The position numbers and the translations under genes are program-made. Below the pieces are notes generated by a model. The model saw only the letters and a program-made list of their open reading frames with translations. It was not told the origin of the DNA and searched no databases. 64,000 bases of DNA from assembly GCA_029207755.1 (NCBI GenBank), contig JARCOQ010000012.1:3368001-3432000 (forward strand), written 5' to 3'. This DNA is from Chamaea fasciata (Eukaryota > Chordata > Aves > Passeriformes > Sylviidae). Below are positions 35,861-48,700 of this stretch, piece by piece (within the stretch, counting starts at the first letter, position 1; the number at the start of each line of letters is the position of its first letter).

Positions 35861-38800
35861 TCTGGTTCATATTGCCTGGTCAAATAGCTCTGGCAGTTGG
35901 TTATGTTTTGATATGGGGGAACTTAATTTGAATACAACCCAGTGCTTCCAGTTTGGACCTGGTAACAGAAATAATAGTGAGAGGAATAAGGTCATGCTTG
36001 CAAAAAGAAAGGAAAATAATACATTTTGAAACCTATAGGTAACAGCAGAAAAGGGGGAAAAAAATGTAAATGTCAAACAAACTGAAAGGAGAGGATGACT
36101 TATGTTTGCAATAGATCTTGCAGTAACAGAGCAGTGTGGGGAAGTGCTGTGTCATGGAGAGTGGCAGCCAAAGCCACTTCTATGTTTCATTTCATGGGAG
36201 GTGCAGCCACTTCTCATAAGTGTCTCGGGATCATAGCTAGGACTTGTAACACCCCACGTTGTCTTTCAGTAGAGATCAAGCTTCATTTTTGAAAGGAATC
36301 CTTTACTTCCTGATCTTTCACTTTTCGAGGAAAAACTCACTCCTTTAACAAGTTTAGAGATTATTTCCTAGGTATCCAAGCTATGACAAGGCCTGTATCT
36401 CCTTGCCCTTTTTAATGTTACTTCAGTGATTTTTAGTGAAATAGTTAATCAGAAAATAATTTTGAAACTAAACAGTCAAAATTAATTTTTCTGTTTTCCT
36501 TCTGATTGCTAAGAGTTAGTGAAGACAACCTTTTCCTTTTTGCAAGTCTGTAAACTGTGAATGAATATTTTTTGGAGCCTTCAGCTTGACTCAGAAAATG
36601 AAACTAAAGAACTAAATGGTAGACAGGAAGCCTTTGCCTGGTATCCAAGAAACACACATTTGGCGATGATCCTGGGGCTTCTGATTACAAGCTGAAAGGG
36701 AAAACTTCATTATTTAAAGTACTGAAGAGACTGAGAGGAGCTTTTTCTGTAGTATTCTTGATTGTAGGAATGTAGCCTGTCATTTAACAGAGATAAAACA
36801 CTCTGCTGCCAAATCACTGCATGGCAGAAACCAGTGAGTGTAAAGTCAAAGTCTAAGGACAAAACAGGTCGATGCAAATTGTTAAATTCTAGGGTGTGTT
36901 TTGTGTGTATGTGCATTTTAAGAAAGAGACATAGTAACAATATTAATAATATTTTAAAATACCCTGTAGAAACCGTATTGCTTATTTCTCACTAATAATG
37001 TCAACATGTTAAATGCAGCATGAGTGAGATATGCATATATAGTTCACTATATAATATCTATGTATTTGTAATAGCGATTTGCTGTGAAAGATTTTATTTC
37101 TAGGCAAGTAGGTTAGCATCACCTCAGGTATAATTTCAAGGGATTTCAGGTTTCAGGACAGACTTTTAAAAATACATCCTTTTTAGAGGATCAGCTTTGC
37201 TCTTTCATCGTTTATAACCTATATAACAATGAAGCTAAGATTTGTGACTTTTTACTTTGGTATTCCAGTATAGAACTGGTGTCATAGTGGTGCAGACTGG
37301 CTTCCTAACTACATTCACTGAACAGGGGAGAAGAGTTTTTGAACTGCTTGTGGGAAAATGGTCTGTGTGTTGCCAAGTGGTAGTTGCCTTATTAAGCTTT
37401 AAAACAGTTTGGCTTATATAGGGAAAAAAGAATCGGAAACCTTGGGGCCTTTAATTCATTCAGTTCCATTGGCTAAACCCAAGAACAATCACAATTAATC
37501 AAACAAGCTGATCTGGCTCAGGTAATAAAATTACAGCGCCTGGTGTTGACATGCTGACAATTAAGTGAGCAGCTGACTTTGGCTGAGTACATATATTGAT
37601 AATTTCAGGGCTGAGATGCCCTGGTGGGGTAAGGTCTCACAACAATAAATACTCTGTTTCCAGCTGGAGAAGTGAGTAATGAGCCCAGCTGCCCTCCAGC
37701 ATTGCTGCTGCTCAGGAACACTCTACCTTCAGCATTGCCTGTTCTTGTCAACTGTGGGAACATGTGGGCAATAACAGCTCAGTGCTCCTGACAGGGAGCA
37801 TCTTGGCTAATGCCCTGTGAGAGTCAAGCACTGCCATAACAGGCGAGAAGGAGAGTTCAGTGCTGGTCCTGAGCTGACAGAGGTCACAGAGCCTGCCTAC
37901 AACAAAGCAACAAGATGAGCTAAATCAAATAATGGTTTCCTCCTACTGCTGGCAGAGCTGTATCAAAAGAAGTGTGATTGGCTAGAGGAGATCAATAGAG
38001 GGGGAGTCATCCCTTTCCAAATGGTTTAGACATCCCTTGGAAAGGGAATATACTGTATTAATCCTGAGAGACAAGTATTGGGTATAAAATAGAAATAACC
38101 ACATAAGTATTGAGGATCTTTTTTTCTATTCTATGGTATGTGCTTGAAGCCTTCCAAAGTTAAAGAGCATGCTCAGAGAGAGCCTGGATGTGGTTTTCTG
38201 GTGTTGTAAATTAGCATTTCAATCCTAGCATCTGCTGTTTCCCTGAACAATTAAAGTAAGCTCCTTAGATTTGTGCACTAAGATTCCAAACACTTCTACA
38301 CAAGAAGTAAATAACTTGTTTTTCAGAACAACCAGATTTACTCCGTTCTCCACTTTGACCTAATATCACCATGGATAGTAACAGCAAGATTTACATCATG
38401 TGTATTTGTTTGGTCTTAATATACTCCAATTTTCCTTTTAATGCAAATAAATCTAATCATTTGTACTCTCTAACCTGTATACTGCTGATATAAATTTATA
38501 TTAACACTGTTCAGATTAAATTTTTGCTGAGGATAATAATGGGGAAGGGAGGACTGGGCTATTTTAGATTTTTATATTAGGTATGAGAAGGATATTGGCC
38601 TGGCCACTAATTCCTCCTCCTGCCCTTTGGCCCTTATTGCTGTATTGCAGTACTGAATTTTGCCTGCATTAGTGAAGAGCCTTCAGCTGGTTTGGTGTAC
38701 AACTGTATTAGCAGTCAAAACTCAGTGTAATTTAAAGTAGCTCATTAGCTGGTTGAGCAATGAAAACACGTCTGAAATTTTGCAATTGTTCCAGCACCTG

Positions 38801-41800
38801 AAGATCCTCCTGGCATGGTGTTCCTGGGAGGATGTGTTAGGAGAAAGATTGTTCTAGAATATTTTTTTTTTTCATTTTTATCTTTCTTTATGCTTTCAAC
38901 AAAGAAAGATGGGTGTGATCAGGGATTGCGTTTAGAACTTTTGTGTAGAAAATTTGGATTTCATATAAAAATAAGTGTAATTGTGTACCTGTTTTAAGTG
39001 TATTATGCAGACACCTCTAGAGCGAACTGGTAGCTGATAGCTATCCTATTCATTTTCAGCTTAGTGAGGAGGTGAAGACTACAGGGATTATGATGATATT
39101 TACTTTTTTCTGAATGTCATATTTTCTTTTAAATATTATGCTATAACCTTTCTCTCACTGTAGTTTGCTTTGTATGTTAAGACAAAATTGATTCCTGAGC
39201 AGGAATTTGACACAAGACTTGTGTGCTTCTTAAATTTTGTGTAAACTCCAGGTGGTGCATGGGATTTAAACTGGTATCTTGTAGAGTTGAACTTCACCTT
39301 TATGACCTGGTTAAGGCATTTTTAACTTGATATCAGCAGGTGACTTGTGAGGAGAGACACCTAATAACAGTTGATTCAAGCTTCACTTTTTTCACACGGA
39401 ATTTGTAGAGGATTTGTATAACAGCTGTAAAGAGTAATCCCTATTTCCTCATTGTCACGAGACTGTTTTCAACATCTGTTACCTCATGCCTGCCTACTGA
39501 AAGGTTCTAAGGAGCTGTCACTCTTATGTCCAGGACTGTCAGTACACCAGATCAGCCCATCATTTTATCTGTCCCTGTTGCCAGTGTGCTATGATGGCCA
39601 CAAATGGAGAAATTCCTGAGAAATGCCTATCCTTAAAGGCTGACTTCAACTATATAAAATTTGGGTGCTTAATTAAAATTTGAAATTGAAGTTGTCATAT
39701 ACTTTAAAATCCACTTATATTGATGAGTATTTTAATTTGGACTCTATCAGTGCTGTCAGTCGGACAAGATTGATTCTGTTTATGTTCCTGAGCCAAACTG
39801 TTGTACTTCTTATGAATATTGGCCAATTCTTAAACAGGAGCTTTTCATATTTCAGGTATGCTTCCACAGTGACGCATCAGGACATGTTTCTCTGCTGTTG
39901 CACTTGCTTTTATTTATTAGGCTGGGTATCTTTGGTTTCATTGCTATTTTAGTCCTTGTACCTGAGGCCAGAATTTAGGGCAATGCTATAATAGTAGTAG
40001 TTCCAGTTAAAAATATTCTGTATTATTGTACTATCATTAGTACAATGACAGAACAATCCTTCAGTGCAAGGATTAATTTTTTTGTTATCCTTTATCATGT
40101 AATAGTGTAGGAATTTTAGCTGGCATGGCCTTTGAATCTCCAAACACACACAATTACAAATTTGTGTATTCTGCAGTCATGAACCAGTGTTAACACTGGA
40201 AGGAAGGAGCATGTTTCTTTCATCCTCCCTGTAAGCCCCAGGGAACACCAAAGAAGGCAACTTGGTAGCTAAAATGCATCACAGAGCACTGAGAGTTGGA
40301 GAAGCGCATAGAGGTGGAGTACACACGGTTTTGCAGGCAATAAGTTTAATTAGGGCTGGGTTTCAGAAGCTTTGATGTGCACCTGTACCAATGCATACTT
40401 ACATGTCTCATGTCATTATAATCAAAACTGCCTTTAAAAGATCTTATAAAAGCTAAACCAGCAGTGATAAATAGTCCTTTGGTAAATTTGGACTGATTTA
40501 AATAAATGCATGAGGATTTATGAGTATTTGCAAAAACAATTATTTGAAAAAATAACTGAATTTGTGGTTCCAATTCTGCTTTTAGAATTTAAAAAGCATT
40601 TCTGTAAGACTGTGCTGTCTGATTTAACATTGTCTAAGTTACAGTCTTGCAGTCTTCCTTGCTCAACACAGTTCCAGGGCAGCCTCATTACTTCTTTTCT
40701 GACCTTTGTCTGTGAGTTGGTTCTGAGATAATCTCCTGGAAGGCTTCAAGGCCAATACATCTTTCTGATTTAACAGGATTCCCTTGGTGTTCCAGACTTT
40801 TTGGTTTTCTTTCTCTGAGCTATCCCAGTGACATGTACTCAACACAGCACTACATTCATTAGTGCTGAAAGTGTCTTGCTGATCTCCTAGCTGAACAACT
40901 GAAGAAAAAATTATTTAAAAATGACCAATCATCCTCTCTAACTTTCTGTAAAAAGTAGTGCAGAAGGTGCATCAGTGGTCTGTATCTGGATCCTTTTAAG
41001 ACACTATGGCAGCACAAAACAAGAGCTGTTTCTCTAACCGAAATTTATGTTGGTGATTATAGGAATAGCTTCAGACTATAAATTGAGTGCATTCGGAAAT
41101 TGATTAATGCTTAATAAATCTCTATTGTCTTGACAACTTTATATGCCAAAAGGTAGTTTTTCTTTTGTATAAATATTGGTGTTTAGAATTCAAACTTCTT
41201 GAAGTGAATGCTTCAGGGGAACAGCAGGATCAATTGTGTAGTAAAGCAGAGGGTTTTTTTGTTTTAGCAGAGGTTAAAAAAAGCCAATGTACTGAAAGCT
41301 TCTTATAGGATTGCATCATCCAAGGGTGAGATATCTGTAGATAAAAGTTACAATTACCTTCTAGTGTATCTGTTTTCTGTCTCTTCTAAATATGAGGCCA
41401 TATTCTACAGGAGGAAAGCAGCTTGACCCAAAATTCTGTGATGTGTTATTTGCTATGGTGCTGTCAGTCACTGCTACGTTAGCTGGGAAAGCTGGGGCAG
41501 AAAGGTCTGCAGTGAGCTGACTTTGCAGCCCTGTCTTTTCTCACTGCACACTTCTGAGGAGCTTTTTCCAGCTGAGTTGCACAGATAATGACTCTTCATA
41601 TCTTTCTGTCCTTATGTGGACTTTGGCAAGTGCCATGTTCTTCCTGCGTCTGCTTCAAATCTCTAAAGTGTGTTTACCGGCACCCTATAAATTCTAGATC
41701 TCCTTTAACTTGAAGGAGACAGGCAAGGAGATGATACAGCTCTTGCTCATAAGCTGTTTAGTGTCATGTGCTTTGTGAGTTCAGCTTTCTTTTTATTGAC

Positions 41801-42685
41801 TTTCTATAGTTTGTAGCTTATCTGCAAATAATGCTGAATCAAGAAAAAGAAAACATACACAAATAGAAAAAGGACTGGGTTTATCCACTTTTGCTTGAAA
41901 GCATAAGATCTGTATTTTGGGGCTTCTAGTGCTTAGGATATATTGTTTCACAGTGCACAACCAGGACAGATGTGATTTATGGTGCTTTGCCAAAACAAAG
42001 ACTGTAATATTCAACTGTCATCTGCAAACCTTATGTTTTAAGGTTGGATAAAGTAGCATTGAGACAGACTCGTTTTGTCAGGGCTGTCTGGAAATAAAAT
42101 CTTCGAAGTAACAGTGATGGGAAATGCTATATTGTAACTGTATTAGAGCAGCACTGGTAAGCCTTTTTCCCAGGAAAAAGAATACAAACCCTTATGACAA
42201 AAACACATGAGCAAAGCATCACATATACACCTCAAAAGACAGAAATCATGTGACCTCTTGCTTGGTGGTGCAGATACGAGAAGAATAGGACACTGTGAGC
42301 CCAAAATGTGGGCCTTACTGACAAGAGAATGAAACTTTTTCCTGCGCCAATCTTCCTTCTGCTCTCTCCAGAACCTCCTGCTGAATTTCCCAGAAGCAGA
42401 GAGATGTGGGTGAAAGGTCTGGGGGGTTTCGTTTGAGTTTTTTTTGTTTGTTTGTTTTTATAATGCATTTTTGCCTGAAGGAGCCATGTTATTCCATGGT
42501 CCTGTGGCAAGAAAGAAAGCAGGTTTTTACAGCTTATTTTCTTATCGAGGTAGAGGCATTCTACAGAATCATTGCTCAATCTCTAATTTTAAGCTTGAGA
42601 CCCTGGAGAAGCAAAGATCTTCTAAGCTATGAAAACCCCACAAACTCAGCTGTCAGGATCTCTGTAGACTTGATCCCTTGTAGGA
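35861..42685. other. Intergenic desert, middle part
   Basis: AT-rich single-copy-looking DNA without coding frames. The stretch 37450-37620 stands out for clustered homeodomain-type cores (TTAATTC, ATTAATC, CAATTAAG), a SOX-type AACAAT (37484-37489) and balanced base composition, as expected of a distal enhancer. Elsewhere I see only short A/T runs. Confidence 0.45.
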
Positions 42686-42701
42686 CTAGCAGGTGGCAGC
42701 A
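42686..42701 (+). promoter_or_regulatory. CTCF-like motif in the desert
   Basis: CTAGCAGGTGGCAGCA is one mismatch from the CTCF consensus variant CCAGCAGGTGGCAGCA. It lies in the same orientation as the CTCF-like motif of the DNAJA2 promoter, about 17 kb away. The call is by motif only. Confidence 0.4.
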
Positions 42702-45700
42702 CTATTGCAGGTCTGCTGCCTCCAAGAGCTTCCACGTTGGGCAGCCACTTGCTTTGCCTGTCTCTGGAGTTCCTCTTTGGCTAGTTTTTTTGAGTTTTTA
42801 TGAGCACCTGAAAGTAAGGATTTCATTTATCATAAAAACCACTCATTTCTACACAGTCATTACTTATGTGACTAGATTCATCTGAGATAGTATGCTGCTT
42901 ACACAAATAACTGCTCAGCTGAGTAAGTCGTAATGTGTTCCTCATCTCTTGTCAAGCAGTTGGTTTCTTCAGTTGAAAGAAACTTGATTACTATAATTAA
43001 TTGCAATATTAATTATTACAATGTCTTGTATTCGAATGTTGTCACTAGCAACAAAATGTAAAAGGGCTTGAGAATCATTAGGGAATTATTTATACTAGAA
43101 TTTATGTGCTTCTTAGGTTGCTCTTAAAAAACACCAATCCTCCATCATTTCCAATACTAGACCAGTTTAAAATCTATTATATATTTAGTTTGGTCTCTTG
43201 ATATTTACTTTTTGGAAAAAAAAAATCCATTGTCGAGGTATGTTTTGAAAGGATAGGGATCATCTCTGGAGTTCAGAATTTCTATTCCAGTCCTCTCTTT
43301 CCCTGGGAGAACAAAAAATGTGTGTGTAGCCTTTTGAGCCTGTTGTGGCACAGGATATGAAGCAGTGGAACTTGAAGCCTTTCATCTTCTTTTTTAAATC
43401 TGCTTTCATAGCCACAGGTATAAATTAAGTATTTGTTTCCATTTTCTCTAATTTTCTGCTTAGTTTCTACAAAAGCAGACTCTTCTTGGAGGCTTTAAAT
43501 AATCCATCACTAAGATGCTTTTTTCTTGCAATGTTAAGGGCTTTTTTTCAACAGGAAACGGACTGTTTTGTTCAGTATTGGAATCTAAAACGTCCCTTCT
43601 TGCTGGAAAGGCTGCTTTTACTTTCTACCTGCAGATGACTGGGCACTAGATGTAGAGAAGAGCTGAGCATAAGTTAAAAACCAATAGATTTTTCAAAAAA
43701 ATCAATTAATAGTTCTAAGCCAGCAAAGGGAGACATTTCAATTTAACATCAAGTGTAGTCACTAACCCTTGCTGCCATTCTCTGTGACCATTGCAACCTT
43801 TAGAGAATAGTGTTGATTTAAATTGAATCAAAATTCAAAGTTACTACAAAGTCAGAATTTTTGATGATTCTGTAGAGAAAATGAATTTGTTCTTTTTCCC
43901 ACCCTTTTCAGGTTTTTGCTAGGTTCTGGTTTTGTTTTGCTGGCTTTTTTTCTTCTGAAAGACAAAGGGAACACAATTCCCCTGGCTTTGTTAGCTGCCT
44001 CGGGTCCAGAACAGAGTTTAGTCATTCCTGTTATGCTCCGTTCTGTGTCAAAACAGTTGAATCTATTTTGTGGCTTCTTTTTTTCTTTTCACTTCTAGTA
44101 TCGTCTATGTTAGAAGTGGGAGGAACTGTGCCCAAAACCAGATGATGTGAGTGTGCTGTTGGCCAGGAATTGGCAGTTTAAGCAGTAATTTGTTTACAAA
44201 TGTTTACTCGAGAAGAACATGACCTGGGTAATGAATGTCACCTGTTCATATGCTGCCAAAAGCTGCTGTCAGCATAATCCCTATAGCATCAACAATGCCA
44301 GTGTTCTGGGTGCAGAAAATTGAAATCTATCACTGATGTACCTGGTGGATTTGCAATTTTGTGTGGATAGTTACTTCTGATTTTTTTAAAAAAATCTAAA
44401 TATAATTTACTCAATAATAAATACACTTCAATTGCTCATATTTCAGGAGCTGGATAAAAGAAAAAGTAGAGACAATTTGGACAAGGTGTGATAGCTGTAC
44501 AGTGGGGATCCTGCTAATGTCTTCAGATAACATTTTGGCAAGGATGTTATATTTACCTCCTTGCTGTTCTGGTTGCTCACTTCACATGGTTTTAAATCTA
44601 ATTTTAAAGAGATCTTGTGATTGAGACTTGTCAGAAGCATCATGCCCTGGATCATGAAAAGCACTGTGGCCAGATTTTGTTGTGCTCTTTGTTGCTTATA
44701 TGTCATAACACAATTTTATTGTTGTCTTAGCACAAATGAGAGTAGTGGTTACTCTTGCCCAGAGACAGCAGGAAGTAATCACATGGAAGGAAGCAGAAGA
44801 TGGTTAAGCTGTTTGGGAGCTGGATAACTTCTGTGTGTTGCTGTTTTCTTTCTCTCTAGCCTGGATATCACACTTATTTGTATGTGCTTTTTTTAATGCT
44901 CCTCTTTCTTCATTGTTGTTTTGGGTTTTTTTTCTGTGCTGGAAAAGTAGCTCTGGAAAATTGCCAGAGCTTGTTTTGGAGGAAAATATTATGAGAAGAA
45001 TGCAGATTTCTGATGGTGATTCTCATGCTGTCTTGTTTCAGGAGCACACAACAGTCTAAAGTTGAAAAGCCTAAGGTGAATATTTCATGTCTGCTGTAAC
45101 ATTTAGAAGCTGAATTTGATAGAAAACTGGTTTTGTCACACCATTGCTAATATTTAGGGCAGACAGTTGCATTTTATAACTGCATCAATTAAATTAACAG
45201 ACCAATCGGGTAATTTGATCTCCAATGTCTCGACCAAGGAAACACAGTTAACAATGGCAGAATTGGGAAGAGAAAGCATGACTCCTGAGAGGAAAGTTTT
45301 TGTTCTGTTCTTTAGAACTTGTCTCCATCCATATCCCTATCCAAGCAGTATTATTTTGTGCTATGATTTTTGTACAGCCATGTACTTAAAATTACAGTTC
45401 ACCGCTGCAGACAAAACCTTGAAATTGTTGAAATATTTGAATTAGAAAGGCACAAACGTAGATGTACCTTTGCTCAAAACTGAATGATTTCTCAGGCTGC
45501 AAGTGGAGTGGGCACAGGAATTAGGTACTTGACCCCTGAGATTCTTCTTCCATGGCAATGCTGTGACTTAGTTATTACCAGAATATTTCATCACTGCAAG
45601 TAAGTTTTTCCTGTCTGTTCTTGGCTTATTTATTTTGCCCTCAGGGTGCTTTGGTTGGCCTTAATGGAGGAACAGATGCCTTTCAGTGGTATGCTTATCA

Positions 45701-48700
45701 GGACGTAAAAAGAGTTTTGCTCTTACTTTGACCACTGTAAGTCGTGACAAATCTAATGAAATAAGTGAGCTGTGCAAGTTCTATAAATGAAATAACAAGT
45801 ATTTATCTTGTCTTCCCACTCGGTCTTGCTAGGAAAATGAGAAATCTGGATACAGTAAATAACCTTTCCACAGAGATGGGAAAAATAATTAATGTAATTG
45901 TAAAGGGGGCATGGCATGCCTTTTTTCTTGAGCCATTTCTGCTTTGGCCCCCTGACTTCAAAGCCTGAAATGTACATTAATGTAGCACTTCAGTGAACTG
46001 CTGTCTGGTGAAAGAATTTTTTAAAAGCTTCTGTTTCGGTAGAGGTGTAACTGAGGCATCATTCCTTCTTCCAGATTAAATCAGAATTTAGGGAAATATA
46101 TTTTTTTATGTTCTCTTTCCCTCTGTATGAGTTACGTATCCAGCTAAAAGGATTTATTAAAAGCCTTTTCACTTGTTTGTGTTCAGGAGAGGGGGGAAAA
46201 GTTATTTCTTTGATGTTCCCAAGACTTTCCACGTAACTGGATTAAAATCTGAAACCACATCAAGCAAAAGCTGTGACAACACTGTACCCTAGTTTGTTTC
46301 CTTGAAGATTGATGTGATGGGTTATTCAAGCTTACCTCTCTCTTCAGTTGTTTGAACGTCTAATTTCTAGATAGTCATGCATTATTCATCTTTAATGCAG
46401 ATAGTAAGTTGCTAATAAAACAGGAAATATCTAACTCCTCTATTTTCCACAATATCTTTCTTTCTCTCCTTTATACTTACTATTTTTTTAAAAAATGTAG
46501 GCTGTCCAAGGTGAAAATATACGTATTTGAAATCATATGTGTGCATTCTTATAGGTCTGCTGGATAACTGTTTAGTAGATTTTTCTCCCCTGGTTGTGAC
46601 ATTTATTAATGGGTCAGTATTTTAAATTATTGCTGTGGGAACACTACATTGTACTTTCTATGTTTATTTGAGTTGGAATATAAATTATATTCTGCATACA
46701 GACAACAGGGAGCAGTAGTCTGGGCTTGGTGAGATGGTGTGAAGGACAGGGAGAGAAAATAATTTCATAATCAACAGTTTTAATGGAACTGTAGGAAAAA
46801 GCAGAGCTGGCTGGCTTTGACAGCATATTCAATCTGAGGGTACTTTTGTTATTACTTGAGCTAACAATGACCTGAAACCAACGAAAATACATTCATTTAG
46901 ATGTGCTGTGTGCAGGCATTACCAGACACATGGCCCCATCTGATGAGGAAATAGGTTTAGCTATTTTTTGAAATGTTTGCTGCTGGAGCAGGCTAAAGAG
47001 GACAATATTCTTGAGTAATCTGATTTGTCTGTGCTTAAGAGGTTTTTTGCACTAGAAACGAGAAACTTGGTAGTTTATCTACTTTACGCCCCATCAGGAT
47101 CATGAGAGATGTATCTCTGCAGCCAACTGCTACAGTGTAAAGCATTCAGGGGTGTCAGGAAAATTAGACCTGTGGATGGGGGATAAACTTCACTGGTAAT
47201 AAATGAAACAAATCGTGCACTAGAAGACTGGGGTGTTTCAATGGTGCTCTAGTGTTTCTGAGCTCTAGAAAAGTAAACCTATTTTCAATTTACAGCTTTA
47301 TATTGGCGTTAGAGAGACACAAGAGTTATGCCTTGGGTTACATCCACAATTCAATTTTTCAGCCCTTTCTAGGCTGTGGTTGTGTAGTATCTGTTCTGAT
47401 ACTTTTGTAACCTAACCTTTCTTTGTTTATACTTTCCTGCCTAACTTTTCCCTTTCTGTAAGAAGTTGTAACCAATATTTTCTTCCAAAATCCTTTTAAA
47501 AATAGTAAAAATAAGCATTAGATCAGATGTGGCATTTTGCTTATGTAACTTGGCTGCTGGGAACAGAGAACCCGGCTTCATTTAATTTGCTAAATCGTCC
47601 TTCAGTTCTTCAATTCTAGGCATTGGCCATTAATATTCATACAAAGTCTTCCTTAAAAAGAAAAAAAAATCAATATGCACATCTAACCTTAATAAGAGGA
47701 ATTTGCTGTTAATCAATAGGATCACTAACATAATGAATTACCCTTCAAAACAGCACTCTAGATGTTTGGCTCTGTCTTGAAATCTTTCAGCTTGAGTGTA
47801 CTTTTGTGTAGAAAAGTATTCCAGTATGGTCAGTGAACCTAATGTCTATTATTCACAGGGCATCCAGATCCTGCTCCTTAGGCAAGTGTATGTGGTTTTT
47901 TTTGGATGCTTGTACACTGAATCTGGTGGACTTTATATTAGACCCTAGAATTTGACTCCTGTCTGAAAGAGAATCAAAGCCATATATTTTTTCCCCCTGG
48001 ACATATCATATTGGGTATTTCTGTTAAGATTGGCCTGGGGCCCACAGGCAGGATTGTGATTCATTTCAAACATTCTCCCATCACTCCTGGAAGTGCTTCC
48101 ATGATGAGAGAAGGGGAAGGTAGCCCCACGGTTAGGCGAGCAGGAGACAGGTTATTACATCTTCAAATATACAGCAGACAAGTGGTTCAGCTTTGAGACA
48201 GGCTTGGCTTTCTGCCATTTTCTTCAGTTGGTGTCAGCTGTTCTTTATAACTTAAGAAGGCAACCAAACAAGCTGCAGTTTCTTGCAGTTTAACAGAAAC
48301 ACTATTTCATTATACTCAGAGTTTGAAGTGACTGTTTCTTATCTTCTGGGTTTTTTCACAAGATTAATTTCTGTGTGGTCCTATGGCAAGGATAAGCCAT
48401 GACCTCCAGTTCTGATTCATGTAAAACTAAATTCAATTACATCCATTTCCCTCGGTAGGTGTGGTCCTTGTATTATCACTCTGCATATTTTTGTTTGGTT
48501 TTAAATGATGCACAAGCTATTTAGGAATAGGAAAATTACTGTAGAAATAACTTTTATTTTTATTACTTCTTGCTGAAGTTCCCCTAAACCTGGAACTACT
48601 TCTTACCTTGAGCTCCTTGGTTGGTACTGTTGCTAAAGAGCAGTTCGTAGCCCTTACTTGTGTTCCTGAGGGAAAAGGAAATAGGTTTACGCTTTTTATT

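Noticed and set aside
42406..42885. 159-codon + strand open frame in the desert
   Set aside because: It begins with GTG rather than ATG, the translation is hydrophobic and Phe/Ser-rich as expected from T-rich DNA, and it has no domain, signal or homologue that I recognise. Its length is tolerable by chance in 28 kb.
43038..43052. GTTGTCACTAGCAAC, a second X-box-like palindrome
   Set aside because: Half-sites are present, but the three-base spacer and core changes make it a weaker match than the motif at 35735, and it has no supporting context.
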